Source: Arthrobacter sp. OAP107 (lineage in GTDB: Bacteria; Actinomycetota; Actinomycetes; Actinomycetales; Micrococcaceae). Taken from it: DNA of 64,000 nt. The position numbers and the translations under genes were made by a program. Below are positions 42,484 through 51,237 of this stretch, piece by piece. Numbering within the stretch: the stretch's first letter is position 1; each line of letters opens with the position of its first letter. The DNA lies in assembly GCF_040546765.1 (NCBI RefSeq), contig NZ_JBEPOK010000001.1, positions 682,001 to 746,000 of the forward strand. The letters run 5' to 3'. Below the pieces are notes generated by a model. It ran no database searches, was not told the DNA's origin, and was given only the letters and a program-made list of their open reading frames with translations.

Positions 42484-44244
42484 ATGACTGAACCACATTT
42501 CCGCACCGAACAGCTGCACCTGTCCGGCGTTACCCACGGTTACGGAGACCGCGAACTCTTCAACGGCGTCGAACTGGTGATCGGCGCGGGGGAACACGCC
42601 GCCGTCGTGGGTGAGAACGGTGCCGGCAAATCCACCCTGCTCCGGATCCTGGCGGGCATCGAGGCACCCGTGGAAGGCACGGCCCGGCGGCATGGCCGGG
42701 TGGGCTACCTGGCGCAGACCTCCGGACTCTCCGCCCGGCTGACCGTGGCCGACGCCATCGACGATGCGCTTCGCACACTCCGGGAGATGGAAGCCGGGCT
42801 GGAGCGGCTGGAGGCCGGCCTGGCATCGGCCGGGCCGGCCGAGCTAGAGACCTACGGGAACCTGCAGACCGAATACCAGCTCCGCGAGGGCTATGCCGCG
42901 GAATCCCGTGTCGAGGCGGCGCTGGACCGGCTGGGCCTGGGCGGCGTGGACCGCGGCCGGACGCTGGGATCGCTGTCCGGCGGGGAGCAGGAGCGCGTCG
43001 CGCTTGCCTGCCTGCTGGCCGATCCCGCGGACATCCTGCTGCTGGACGAGCCCACGAACCACCTGGACGCCAGCGGCACTGCCTGGCTCGAAGGCCGCCT
43101 CGCAGCGCACCGGGGAGCCGTGGTGGTGGTCTCGCACGACCGCGTGCTGCTGCGGAAGGTCGCTGCCACCGTTATCGAGGTTGACGCCGAGCGCCGCTCG
43201 GTGAACCGCTATGGCAACGGCTACGACGGCTACCTGAAGGAGAAGCGGGCAGAACGCCAGCGCTGGGTTCAGCAGTATCACGGCTGGCTCGATGCCATGG
43301 CGGCCGAGCGGCGGCAGGCAGACACCGTGGCCGGCCGGATGGGTTATGCCCGCCGGCGGGACAACGACAAGGCGGCCTTCGACTTCAAGACCGGGACCTG
43401 GGAGCGCGCCGCCGCAAGCAAGATCCGCAACGCGCAGGAGCGGCTGCGCCGCCTGGAGGACAACCCGGTGGAGCGCCCGCCGGAACGCCTGAAGCTCGAG
43501 GCCGGGCTCGACCGCGGGCCGGGGTCGGCCGCTGGTTCCCGCGGTAGCGCTGCCGGCAGTGCCGGCGGACCTTCCGGGAACGGACACCAGGAAGCGTTCG
43601 ATGGGGTCCTGTGCGCCCGCAACACCCGGGTGCCTGGCCGGCTGGCCGTCCCGGAGTTCCGCGTGGACCACGGGCAGAAAATCCTCATCACCGGTCCCAA
43701 CGGGGCCGGGAAGTCCACACTGCTCTCGGTCCTGGCGGGAACGCTCGAGCCGGCTGCGGGCCAGGTGGTGCGAAACGGCCGGATCGGCTATCTGCAGCAG
43801 GAGCTGGAGTTGCCCCCGTATCCAAATCTGCGGCTGCTGCCGGCCTTCGCCGCCGGGCTCGGCGGGAACATCGACGACCATGCCGAGGCGCTGCTGCGGC
43901 TGGGCCTCTTCCGCACCAGCGAATTCCATGTTCCGGTGGGTGCACTCTCGGCAGGACAGCAGCGCAGGCTGGCACTCGCACGGCTGCTGCTCGGCCACAA
44001 GGACATCATGCTCCTCGACGAACCCAGCAACCATCTGGCCCCCGCGCTCGTGGAGGAGCTGGAATCGGCGCTCGCGGAGTTCGACGGAACGGTGGTGATG
44101 GTCAGCCACGACCGGGCGCTTGGTGAGTGGTTCGATGCGTGCGCGGGCCGGTCCCGTGGCCGGGCCGGCGAAGGTGCTTCCGGGAGATGGGTCAGGTACA
44201 CCATGGCGGAGGGCATGCTCGAGAAGGTGGCGCAGCCGGCCTGA
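42484..44244 (+). CDS. ABC-F family ATP-binding protein
   Basis: This 586-residue protein has two ATPase domains and no membrane part. The first domain has Walker A GENGAGKST, signature LSGGEQERVALA and Walker B ILLLDEPTNHLD. The second has GPNGAGKST, LSAGQQRRLALA and IMLLDEPSNHLA. The interdomain linker (RRQADTVAGRMGYARRRDND) is long and charged, as in ribosome-acting ABC-F factors. A Gly/Ser-rich spacer (GSAAGSRGSAAGSAGG) precedes the second domain. Members protect ribosomes from antibiotics or act as translation factors; a resistance role is plausible but not shown. ATG 42484 has GAGGA upstream. Confidence 0.9.
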   Translation: MTEPHFRTEQLHLSGVTHGYGDRELFNGVELVIGAGEHAAVVGENGAGKSTLLRILAGIEAPVEGTARRHGRVGYLAQTSGLSARLTVADAIDDALRTLREMEAGLERLEAGLASAGPAELETYGNLQTEYQLREGYAAESRVEAALDRLGLGGVDRGRTLGSLSGGEQERVALACLLADPADILLLDEPTNHLDASGTAWLEGRLAAHRGAVVVVSHDRVLLRKVAATVIEVDAERRSVNRYGNGYDGYLKEKRAERQRWVQQYHGWLDAMAAERRQADTVAGRMGYARRRDNDKAAFDFKTGTWERAAASKIRNAQERLRRLEDNPVERPPERLKLEAGLDRGPGSAAGSRGSAAGSAGGPSGNGHQEAFDGVLCARNTRVPGRLAVPEFRVDHGQKILITGPNGAGKSTLLSVLAGTLEPAAGQVVRNGRIGYLQQELELPPYPNLRLLPAFAAGLGGNIDDHAEALLRLGLFRTSEFHVPVGALSAGQQRRLALARLLLGHKDIMLLDEPSNHLAPALVEELESALAEFDGTVVMVSHDRALGEWFDACAGRSRGRAGEGASGRWVRYTMAEGMLEKVAQPA

Positions 44245-44280
44245 GCCGGCGAAGTGCCCCAGCCCGTCCGGGAAACGAGA

Positions 44281-44317
44281 AATCCCGGGCCCGGCGGTTT
44301 GCCGGGCCCGGGATTTT
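44281..44317. terminator. Bidirectional terminator after the ABC-F gene
   Basis: AATCCCGGGCCCGGC and GCCGGGCCCGGGATT form a perfect 15-base stem with a five-base loop and a T run. It lies between convergent genes ending at 44244 and 44330. Confidence 0.88.
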
Positions 44318-44329
44318 CGATTTGGAAAG

Positions 44330-46288
44330 CTACCGGAACAGGGCGCTGTACGTTCCCATGATGATCCGGTCGCCGGGCCTGGACTTCCTGATGTAATCCA
44401 CCACGGCCCAGTCGTCCAGCGAAATGCAGCCCGCCGTCGGGACCTTGTTCATGTGCAGGAAGATGGCGAAGCCGGCGTCCTGAATGATGTTGGGCCGGTT
44501 GTAATTGATCACCACGCCCTGCCGGTAGTCATGCGTGGCGCGGGTGGCGAAGTACCACATGTTCTCGTCCCAGCCCACCCACGACGAGGACTCGAAGTAC
44601 TTGTTGTACGTCGCGGTCCACGGGTTGCCGCCCCAACGTGACCCGGGGTTCAGTGTCCGGTAGGGGAGCGCCGTTCCCGGGTTTCCCAGCCCGAAGGCCT
44701 CCGTCACCGAGTACGAACCTGTGGGCGAGTACAGGTACCGGGTCGGGCCCGAGGGGACGCCCGGCGCCTTGAACCCGGAGGCGCCCACGTAGCCGTCGGT
44801 CCGCCAGTCCTGCACGTATGTTCCGGCCATCCGGACGCAGTAGACGTTGGTGGCGTACGACTGGCCGTAGCCCTGGGTGAACGTGAGCAGCACCCGGTTG
44901 GCGCCATAGGTGGAGTACCGGGACCGCCCGTTATTCAGCTTCTGGCACTCGGTGATGCCGTATGCCCGGGTTCCGCCGGCCTTGGTGTAGCCGATGAAGC
45001 CGCGCTGGAACGACTGGATGCACTGGTCGCCGGCGCACCGTTCGTTCGACGTCGGGTAGCCCAGCCAGCCGCCCGCTCCGCCGTTGGTGGCAAACCGCTG
45101 GGCGATGCCGGCCCGGACGATCCAGGCCGGGGTCAGCGGAGACCAGTAGATGGTGCCGCCCTGGAACCGCTGGATGCACCCGCCGGCGACCTGTCCGCAG
45201 GCCTCGTTGGCCAGTGGGTAGCCCAGGGAGCTCCGGTTACCGCCGGTGAGGATGTAGCGGGTGCCGATGCCGCCGCGTGTGATCCAGGCGCCGGTGGCGG
45301 GCGACCAGTAGATGCTGCCGCCCTGGAACCGCTGGAGGCAGCCGCCCGCCACCTGGCCGCAGGCTTCCGTGGTGGTGGGGTAGCCCAGGACGCCGTTCTG
45401 CGCGCCGGCTGCGCGCCAGCGCGAGCCGATGCCGCCCCGGATCACCTGGCCTCCGGTCTGCGGCGACCAGTAGATGGTGCCGTTGTCGAAGACCTGGGAG
45501 CAGCCCCCGTTTTTCAGGCCGCAGGTTTCACTGGCCGACGGCAGGCCAAGCACCGTCTCGGCGCCTGCGGCTGCCCAGCGGCTGCCGATCCCCGTCCCGG
45601 TGGAGAAATTGAGGAACCGGGTTCCGGTCCAGATGATCACCTTGCCGGTGGAGAACTTCTGCAGGGACCGTGATCCCAGGACGATTTCGTCGCCGATGGG
45701 ATAGCCGAAGGCCGCGAGGCCGCCGCCCGCTGTCCACTGCGGACCGGTGCGCCCGGAGGACAGCAGGACCGGATGGGCGCCGGACCTGGACGTCCAGTAG
45801 ATCGAACCGCCGGTGAAGTTCTGCACGCAGAGCCCGGCCGAACATTGCTCGTTCGACGTCGGCTCGCCGAGCGCGCCGCCCGCTCCGCCAAGGCTTCGCC
45901 ACTTGGCACCGATGCCGCCGGCGGTGGCAAATTCGGGGTCGGGGGCCGGTGCCGGATCTGTGATGGCCGGATCTGTGATGGCAGGGTCCGCTGCCGGTCC
46001 AGTTACAGACGGGTCCGACGGCGTCTCCGGGACCGCCGGGTCCGTGGCCGGATCGGCCGCCGGGTCAGTCGCCGGGTCCGTGGCCGGGTCGGGAACCGGG
46101 TCGGTTGCGGGGGGAGCGGCCGGGTCGGTGGTCGCCGCTGTGGCGACCGTGGTGTCGGCAGCGGGGGTGGAAGAGTCAGTCGCCTGGCTGGGCGGTGTCC
46201 CGGAACCGACCGCGAGGGCGGGGGAGGACGCGAGTGGTCCGGCCGCCAGGCTCAGGAGCAGGGCAGCCGCAAGTATTGGTTTTTTCAC
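44330..46288 (-). CDS. Secreted LGFP-repeat protein with C-terminal L,D-transpeptidase domain
   Basis: This 652-residue exported protein has a signal peptide (KKPILAAALLLSLAAGPLAS), then about 60 residues rich in Asp, Pro, Ala and Thr, then about seven LGFP-type repeats of roughly 50 residues. Each repeat follows the pattern IGxRWxxxG, LGYPTxxE, CxQxFxGGxIYWS. The C-terminal domain carries FLHMNKVPTAGCISLDDWAV, the His and Cys motif of YkuD-type L,D-transpeptidases that cross-link peptidoglycan. LGFP repeats are thought to bind the cell wall. GTG 46288 has GGAGG upstream and overlaps the lipoprotein stop (GTGA). Confidence 0.85.
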   Translation of the reverse strand: MKKPILAAALLLSLAAGPLASSPALAVGSGTPPSQATDSSTPAADTTVATAATTDPAAPPATDPVPDPATDPATDPAADPATDPAVPETPSDPSVTGPAADPAITDPAITDPAPAPDPEFATAGGIGAKWRSLGGAGGALGEPTSNEQCSAGLCVQNFTGGSIYWTSRSGAHPVLLSSGRTGPQWTAGGGLAAFGYPIGDEIVLGSRSLQKFSTGKVIIWTGTRFLNFSTGTGIGSRWAAAGAETVLGLPSASETCGLKNGGCSQVFDNGTIYWSPQTGGQVIRGGIGSRWRAAGAQNGVLGYPTTTEACGQVAGGCLQRFQGGSIYWSPATGAWITRGGIGTRYILTGGNRSSLGYPLANEACGQVAGGCIQRFQGGTIYWSPLTPAWIVRAGIAQRFATNGGAGGWLGYPTSNERCAGDQCIQSFQRGFIGYTKAGGTRAYGITECQKLNNGRSRYSTYGANRVLLTFTQGYGQSYATNVYCVRMAGTYVQDWRTDGYVGASGFKAPGVPSGPTRYLYSPTGSYSVTEAFGLGNPGTALPYRTLNPGSRWGGNPWTATYNKYFESSSWVGWDENMWYFATRATHDYRQGVVINYNRPNIIQDAGFAIFLHMNKVPTAGCISLDDWAVVDYIRKSRPGDRIIMGTYSALFR

Positions 46289-46758
46289 GAAGCATCCTCC
46301 ACCGACACGACCGGTTCGCACGTGCCGGCCTGGCCCGTGGTTTTGGCGAAGTTCTCGGCAGAAACTACAGCCGATTTCCCTGCCTGGACCGTTTCCGTGA
46401 TCAGGGTGTGGCCCTGGACCGCCGCGCCGACGGTGACCGCGATGGCCACCGTGTACTTCTTGGCTTTGTCCGATGAGTTGACGAGGGTGCCCTTGAACGT
46501 CCACTGGCCGTCCGCCCCGGCCGTGCAGGTGTGCTCCTGCAGGGCGTCGATCGCGTTCAGCGATGTGGACACATCGGTGGGCAGGGAAGGTGCCGTAGTG
46601 GGTGGTGAGGATTCCGACGGCGGCTGGGACACCGCCGTCGTACTGGCTGCCGATGGTGGGGCGCTGGTGCCGGATCCGGAAGGGGCTGGGCCCCCGCCGG
46701 AACACCCCGAGGCTGCCAGCAGCAGGGCCGCCGGCAGCAGTAGTGCTCTCTTTCTCAT
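46285..46758 (-). CDS. Secreted lipoprotein of unknown function
   Basis: This 157-residue lipoprotein has lipobox LAASGC (Cys19) followed by about 45 Ser/Thr/Pro-rich residues and a beta-rich domain (GQWTFKGTLVNSSDKAKKYT, VAIAVTVGAAVQGHTLITE). The latter resembles FxLYD-like domains. Two cysteines (CTAG, GTCEP) could form a disulfide. It is co-translated with the L,D-transpeptidase gene through a four-base overlap, suggesting a cell-envelope role. Confidence 0.78.
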   Translation of the reverse strand: MRKRALLLPAALLLAASGCSGGGPAPSGSGTSAPPSAASTTAVSQPPSESSPPTTAPSLPTDVSTSLNAIDALQEHTCTAGADGQWTFKGTLVNSSDKAKKYTVAIAVTVGAAVQGHTLITETVQAGKSAVVSAENFAKTTGQAGTCEPVVSVEDAS

Positions 46759-47145
46759 AGTCCCCCCTGAAAAATGGCGCGAGTGCCGGCCTCCGCATGA
46801 GACGGTGCGGATGCCATGGACGGGAACGAATCCCCGGCCATGGTGCTCAGAGTAGCCGCAATCAGGGCACCAGAGGGAGCCTTTTCTCCATTCGAGTTAC
46901 TGTTTTGCAACGCGACGCCGGAGGGTGTCCAAAACCGGCCCTGGCCTGCGGAATGTTGCCCGCGTCACGGGCAGTCCGGAAATCTTGTACGATGGATGGG
47001 CCGTGCGAACCTTCGATGCTCCACGAGTTTTTGTGCACATAGGTCCTCAGGAGGGGCCTGAAGTCGAATTATCTGTACAAGAACTCCAGGTTCCGGAACC
47101 GGCAGTGCCCTACCCAAGGCAACCCCCGACCTACAAGGAACAGTT
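46759..47145. promoter_or_regulatory. Gene-free region upstream of the amino-acid permease
   Basis: No convincing gene is seen in this 387-base gap between divergent genes. Features are a perfect 12-base palindrome GGTTCCGGAACC (47090-47101) some 45 bases before the permease start, and a short ORF MDGPCEPSMLHEFLCT (from 46991) with no recognisable pattern. Promoters for both genes should lie here. Confidence 0.4.
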
Positions 47146-48609
47146 GTGCCTCAAAGTACCCCCACAGAACTTATGAGCCCGACGGCTCCATCCGCCGCCG
47201 TCGACCCGACCCTCAGCGCCGAGGGCTACAAGAAGACCCTGAGCCGGCGCCACGTCACCATGATCGCGATGGGCGGCGCCATTGGCGTGGGCCTGTTCAT
47301 GGGAGCCGGCGGCCGGCTGGCCTCCACCGGTCCCGCGCTGATCTTCTCCTACGCCATCGCCGGCGTCATCGCTTACCTGCTGATGCGCGCGCTCGGCGAG
47401 CTCATCATGTACCGCCAGACCTCCGGCTCCTTTGTGAGCTACGCGGGTGAGCTGTTCGGAAAGAAGGGCGCCTACCTGTCCGGCTGGATGTACTTCATCA
47501 ACTGGGCCATGACCGGCATCGCTGAACTGATCGCGATCGGCCTCTACTTCCAGTTCTTCTTCCCCAACGTCCCCGTGGAGCTCTCCGCCATCGCAGCGCT
47601 GGTGCTGCTGGTGGCCGTGAACCTGCTCAGCGTCAAGGCGTTCGGCGAATTCGAATTCTGGGCGTCCTGCCTCAAGGTCGGCGCCATCGTGATCTTCCTG
47701 GCCGTGGGCACCTTCATGGTGGTCACCAACGCCAAGGTGGGCGCCGGCCATGCATCTGCAGCCAACCTCTTCGCCGGCGACGGCGGCATGTTCCCCAAGG
47801 GCGCGCTGGTGATGATCCTGGTGCTCAACGCCGTCATCTTCGCTTACAACGCCATCGAACTCGTGGGCATCACGGCCGGCGAGATGGAAAATCCGGAACG
47901 CGAAGTGCCCAAGGCGATCCGCGCCGTCGTAATCCGCATCGTTGTCTTCTACGTCGGTTCCGTGACCCTGCTGGCCATGCTGTTGCCTTCGGACCAGTAC
48001 AAGGCCGGCACCTCGCCCTTCGTCACCGTCTTCGGCCAGATGGGGCTGCCGTGGATGGGCGACGTCATGAACATGATCGTGATCACCGCCGCGCTGTCCT
48101 CCTCTAACTCCGGCCTGTACTCGATCGGCCGGATCTTCCGCACCATGGCCAACAACGGGCATGCGCCGCAGTGGCTGACGAAGATGTCCAGCCGCCACGT
48201 GCCGTATGCCGCCATCCTGGCCATCGCGGCCGTGTACCTCGTGGGCATCCTGCTGAACATCTGGCTGGGCGGCTCGCACGCGTTCGACCTCGCGCTAAAC
48301 ACCGCCTCAATCGGCGTCATCTTCACCTGGGGCTCCATCTTTGCCAGCCAGATCGCGCTGCGCAAGAAGAAGGGCGGTGTCTCCAGCCTGCCGATGCCGG
48401 GTTCGCCCTGGACCAGCTGGGCCGGGCTCGTGGCGCTGCTGGCCATCACGGTGCTGATCGGCTTCGACACCATGACGGACAAGGCCACGGGCGAGGTGTT
48501 CCTGCTCGGCCTCTGGACCCTGGCCAGCATCCCGTTCTTCGCGCTGGTGCTGTGGCTGGGCTGGCAGAAGGTCAAGAACAACGAGCCGAAGAGCGAACTT
48601 TTCAGCTAG
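47146..48609 (+). CDS. Amino acid permease (APC family)
   Basis: This 487-residue transporter of the amino acid-polyamine-organocation family has 12 membrane segments. The family signature region is GGAIGVGLFMGAGGRLASTGP, and TAGEMENPEREVPKAIRAVV is the conserved loop. It resembles the GABA, asparagine, proline and aromatic permease group; the substrate cannot be fixed. GTG 47146 follows AAGGAA at 6-7 bases. It is monocistronic, ending at a strong terminator. Confidence 0.92.
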   Translation: MPQSTPTELMSPTAPSAAVDPTLSAEGYKKTLSRRHVTMIAMGGAIGVGLFMGAGGRLASTGPALIFSYAIAGVIAYLLMRALGELIMYRQTSGSFVSYAGELFGKKGAYLSGWMYFINWAMTGIAELIAIGLYFQFFFPNVPVELSAIAALVLLVAVNLLSVKAFGEFEFWASCLKVGAIVIFLAVGTFMVVTNAKVGAGHASAANLFAGDGGMFPKGALVMILVLNAVIFAYNAIELVGITAGEMENPEREVPKAIRAVVIRIVVFYVGSVTLLAMLLPSDQYKAGTSPFVTVFGQMGLPWMGDVMNMIVITAALSSSNSGLYSIGRIFRTMANNGHAPQWLTKMSSRHVPYAAILAIAAVYLVGILLNIWLGGSHAFDLALNTASIGVIFTWGSIFASQIALRKKKGGVSSLPMPGSPWTSWAGLVALLAITVLIGFDTMTDKATGEVFLLGLWTLASIPFFALVLWLGWQKVKNNEPKSELFS

Positions 48610-48625
48610 CTTCCTGTTTTGATCA

Positions 48626-48664
48626 CGACGGCGGGCGCCTCCTTTCCGGAGGCGCCCGCCGTCG
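48626..48664. terminator. Bidirectional terminator after the permease
   Basis: A 17-base perfect stem, CGACGGCGGGCGCCTCC with GGAGGCGCCCGCCGTCG, has a five-base loop and lies between convergent genes. Confidence 0.88.
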
Positions 48665-48681
48665 GCGTTTCCAGGGGAACG

Positions 48682-49407
48682 CTAGTCCTTGAGATGCCGC
48701 GCGAAGTGGTCCTCGATCCGGCGCCACGCTTCCGGGGCGGCGGCCGGATCCGGGCCTATGCCCAACACGCGCGTCAGCGGGCGCAGCGCCCGCGGGCCTT
48801 CCTCCTGGTCGTTCAGGAAGGAGTGCCCCGCCGTCGGGAACTCCTTGACGTCGTGTTCGACGCCCACGGCGTCCAGCGCGGATTCCAGCCTCGCGGCGGT
48901 GCCCCGCAGGGTACGGTCCCGGGCGCCGTAGTTCGCGACCAGCGGGCAGGAGCCGCGGAGCGTCGGCTCGAGGTCGCGGGGGAGCCTGCCGTAGTTCACG
49001 GACGCCGCGTCGAAGCCGTCGCGGGCCGCCAGCAGCGCGAACCCTCCGCCCATGCAGAAGCCGATGACGCCCGTCCGGCCTGTGCAGAGGGGCGATGCCT
49101 TCAGCCAGCTCCGCGCCGCGGCGATGTCGGCGAAGACGCGCCCTTCGCCGGTGATCATGGACTGCATGGTACCGACCAGGCAGCGGCGGGGGCCGCCGTC
49201 GCTGTAGAGATCCACGGCGAGGGTGAGGTAGCCGGCAGCGGCCAGCCTGTCGGCGTGGCGGCGGATCTGGTCGTTGAGGCCGAACGCCTCGTGGATCATC
49301 ACGACACCGGGAAAGGGGCCCGTTCCCGCCGGTGCGGCGAGGTAGCCCCGAAGGTTCCTGGATCCGCCGGCGTCTGCGCCTGTCCCGCCCAGGTCTACGT
49401 GCGTCAT
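48682..49407 (-). CDS. Dienelactone hydrolase family protein
   Basis: This 241-residue alpha/beta hydrolase of the dienelactone hydrolase family has Glu40 (VVMIHEAFGLND), nucleophile Cys118 in GVIGFCMGGGFAL and a histidine in PTAGHSFLND. This Cys-His-Asp triad with the helper Glu is the family hallmark. Members hydrolyse dienelactones in chloroaromatic breakdown, but many act on other esters. The ATG at 49407 (MTHVDLGG) is chosen because the upstream extension has no coding character. No aromatic ring-cleavage genes are adjacent. Confidence 0.88.
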   Translation of the reverse strand: MTHVDLGGTGADAGGSRNLRGYLAAPAGTGPFPGVVMIHEAFGLNDQIRRHADRLAAAGYLTLAVDLYSDGGPRRCLVGTMQSMITGEGRVFADIAAARSWLKASPLCTGRTGVIGFCMGGGFALLAARDGFDAASVNYGRLPRDLEPTLRGSCPLVANYGARDRTLRGTAARLESALDAVGVEHDVKEFPTAGHSFLNDQEEGPRALRPLTRVLGIGPDPAAAPEAWRRIEDHFARHLKD

Positions 49408-49484
49408 GGCCCCAGTCTCGCACGGCCTGCTTTGTGGCCTTGGATGGGCCGCCGTCTTTGCGGGGCGGCAGTTCCGGCCCACAA

Positions 49485-49531
49485 AAACGGCGACGCCGGG
49501 CTCCCCCCAAGGGAGTCCGGCGTCGCCGTTT
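49485..49531. terminator. Terminator after csbD-like gene
   Basis: AAACGGCGACGCCGG pairs perfectly with CCGGCGTCGCCGTTT, with an inner CTCCC/GGGAG stem. It lies downstream of the minus-strand gene ending at 49544. Confidence 0.85.
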
Positions 49532-49543
49532 GGCGGTGGTGTA

Positions 49544-49720
49544 CTAATCCCGCTTGAATCCGTCCTTGACGTCTTCGCCGACCTTCTTGGCGTCGGCGAC
49601 CACCTGGTCCTTCTGGCCCTCTGCCTTCAGGCGGTCATTGTCCGTTGCGTTGCCTGCGGCTTCCTTGGCCTTGCCGCCGAAGTCCTCTGCAGCGTTCTGG
49701 ATTTTGTCTCCGATACCCAT
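49544..49720 (-). CDS. CsbD family stress protein
   Basis: This 58-residue hydrophilic protein, MGIGDKIQNAAEDFGGKAKE followed by AAGNATDNDRLKAEG, matches the CsbD family of general stress proteins, usually induced by the stress sigma factor. The ATG at 49720 has AAGGTGGTGCCCC upstream and leaves the normal family length. The longer frame to 49783 adds a hydrophobic stretch not found in the family. Confidence 0.92.
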   Translation of the reverse strand: MGIGDKIQNAAEDFGGKAKEAAGNATDNDRLKAEGQKDQVVADAKKVGEDVKDGFKRD

Positions 49721-49910
49721 GAGGGGCACCACCTTCCGTTGCCGGTTGATCTGACAAAGCCATTTCAGGCTAACACGAAGCATGCTTACTATTTCAAGCC
49801 GGATGTGGATATTTCGTGTAGCGGCCCGCGGTTACCGGCGGGAATGCCCCCGGGCTTGGGGCGGGTTCTCTGCTGGCCCAAAATGTCGGTGCCGCGGCTA
49901 GGCTCGAAGG

Positions 49911-50369
49911 ATGAATCACAGCCTCACCCTGAGTCAGCATGTCAACGCCAGCCCGGAGAAAGTCTGGCAGGTGATCTCGGATGTTCCGGGGTCCGCCGCC
50001 ACGCTGTCCGGGGTCGAGTCCATCCAGATGGTCAGCGAGGGACCGTATGGCGAGGGCACCCGCTGGAAGGAAACGCGGTCCATGATGGGCCGGCGCGAAA
50101 CCGTGGAAATGTGGGTGTCCCAGGCGGATCCGCCGCGCAGCACCACGGTCAAGGCGCTGCAGGGCGGGGCCGACTACACGTCCCGGTTCACGCTGGAGGA
50201 GCGGGGCGGCGGGACCGACCTGACCCTGACCTTCGGTGCGGAGGTCCTCAGGCCGACCGTACTCAGCCGGCTGATGCTCGCCGTGTTCGGGCGGTTGGGC
50301 ATGAGCATGACGCGGAAGGCCCTGGCCAAGGACCTCGCCGATATCGCCGCGAAAGCGGAGCAGCTCTAG
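49911..50369 (+). CDS. SRPBCC family protein
   Basis: This 152-residue START/Bet v 1-like fold protein (polyketide cyclase/dehydrase family) opens with LSQHVNASPEKVWQVISDVP. It contains GEGTRWKETRSMMGRRETVE and ends in a long amphipathic helix (MSMTRKALAKDLADIAAKAE). It binds a hydrophobic ligand, which is unknown. Its stop overlaps the start of the pentapeptide-repeat gene (TAGTG), so the two are co-translated. Confidence 0.85.
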   Translation: MNHSLTLSQHVNASPEKVWQVISDVPGSAATLSGVESIQMVSEGPYGEGTRWKETRSMMGRRETVEMWVSQADPPRSTTVKALQGGADYTSRFTLEERGGGTDLTLTFGAEVLRPTVLSRLMLAVFGRLGMSMTRKALAKDLADIAAKAEQL

Positions 50370-51058
50370 TGGCGGGGCGGTTTGCGGGCCGGCCCCGGCA
50401 GGGTGCGGCATCGAAGGTCACGCCGCCGAGGCTGGCGCCGGTCACCCTGGAAGGACTCCGGGATGACGACGCGCCGGACTTCAGGCGTGCCGACCGGTAT
50501 GACGGAATGCGGTACAGCCGCGCGGACGCCGACGGGCTGGAGCTCAGCGGCATCACCTTCGCCGAGTGTGAATTCGACGGCGTCTCCTTCCATGACGCCC
50601 AGCTGCGCGGGGCCACGTTCCGGGACTGCGTTGTGGCGGAGGCCTTTGCCCCCGTCCTGAACGCGGCCCGGTCCACCATGCATGACGTCGTCTTCAGCAA
50701 CCCGCGGTGGGGGTCGGCGGAGCTGTACGAGGGCGGCTGGCAGTCGGTCCGGATCGATGGCGGCAAAATCGACTACCTGAACCTGCGGGGATCGCGGTTG
50801 GCAGACGTGCAGATCAGCGACTGCATCATCAGCGAACTGGACCTCGGCTCGGCCACCGCGGCGCGCGTGGCACTGAAAAACTGCACCATCGGCAGCCTGG
50901 ACCTCGCCGGCGCCAAGCTGAAGGACTTCGACCTGCGCGGCACGGACTTCCGGAGCATCAGCGGCCTGGGCAGCCTGGCCGGCGTGGTGATCGACGAGTA
51001 CCAACTGGGGCTCCTGGCCCCGCTGCTGGCCGCCCACCTGGGTGTAGTCGTCGCCTGA
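50369..51058 (+). CDS. Pentapeptide-repeat protein
   Basis: This 229-residue protein starts at GTG in the previous stop. It carries many A(D/N)LXX-type pentapeptides forming a right-handed quadrilateral beta-helix: LELSGITFAECEFDGVSFHD, AQLRGATFRDC, LNLRGSRLADVQISDCIISE and LDLAGAKLKDFDLRGTDFRS. Such proteins can mimic DNA and protect gyrase or act as scaffolds. Nothing here proves a resistance role. It follows the SRPBCC gene in one operon. Confidence 0.88.
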   Translation: MAGRFAGRPRQGAASKVTPPRLAPVTLEGLRDDDAPDFRRADRYDGMRYSRADADGLELSGITFAECEFDGVSFHDAQLRGATFRDCVVAEAFAPVLNAARSTMHDVVFSNPRWGSAELYEGGWQSVRIDGGKIDYLNLRGSRLADVQISDCIISELDLGSATAARVALKNCTIGSLDLAGAKLKDFDLRGTDFRSISGLGSLAGVVIDEYQLGLLAPLLAAHLGVVVA

Positions 51059-51071
51059 GATTTGGAGGCCT

Positions 51072-51135
51072 GGAGTTTTGTCCACGTGTCGCGACTTCGC
51101 GGCTCGCTAACTCGCGGCACACGGACAAAAACTCC
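51072..51135. repeat. Long imperfect inverted repeat, different family (C)
   Basis: GGAGTTTTGTCCACGTGTCG (51072) and a right arm ending in CACACGGACAAAAACTCC (51118-51135) pair with one-base gaps. Inner GTCGCGA and CTCGCGG pairs extend the stem to about 26 bases. It lies between the pentapeptide gene and the thiolase promoter and may stop readthrough. The short GGACA/TGTCC core is shared with elements A and B. Confidence 0.55.
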
Positions 51136-51142
51136 CGTCCCG

Positions 51143-51195
51143 TTGACCGGTTGCCCGCACCGTGTAATCTTTATAGAACGAACGGTCGGTAATTT
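51143..51195 (+). promoter_or_regulatory. Thiolase promoter with TetR/PaaR-like operator
   Basis: TTGACC (51143-51148) and TAATCT (51165-51170) form a possible promoter with a 16-base spacer. Overlapping the expected start is AGAACGAACGGTCGGTAAT (51175-51193), which matches the site before paaZ (62121-62144). Binding by a PaaR-type TetR repressor released by phenylacetyl-CoA is inferred. Confidence 0.6.
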
Positions 51196-51237
51196 ATTCG
51201 CTTCCGACCGCCCTGCTTCTGCGAAAAGGATGTTCTC

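Noticed and set aside
49406..50368. Extension of the pentapeptide-repeat frame far upstream to 49406
   Set aside because: The extension overlaps the terminator, csbD and the SRPBCC gene; the GTG at 50369 in the preceding stop is the natural start.
50369..51058. Quinolone-resistance (Qnr-type) function for the pentapeptide protein
   Set aside because: Repeat type alone does not show gyrase protection; the neighbour is an SRPBCC protein and nothing else supports resistance.
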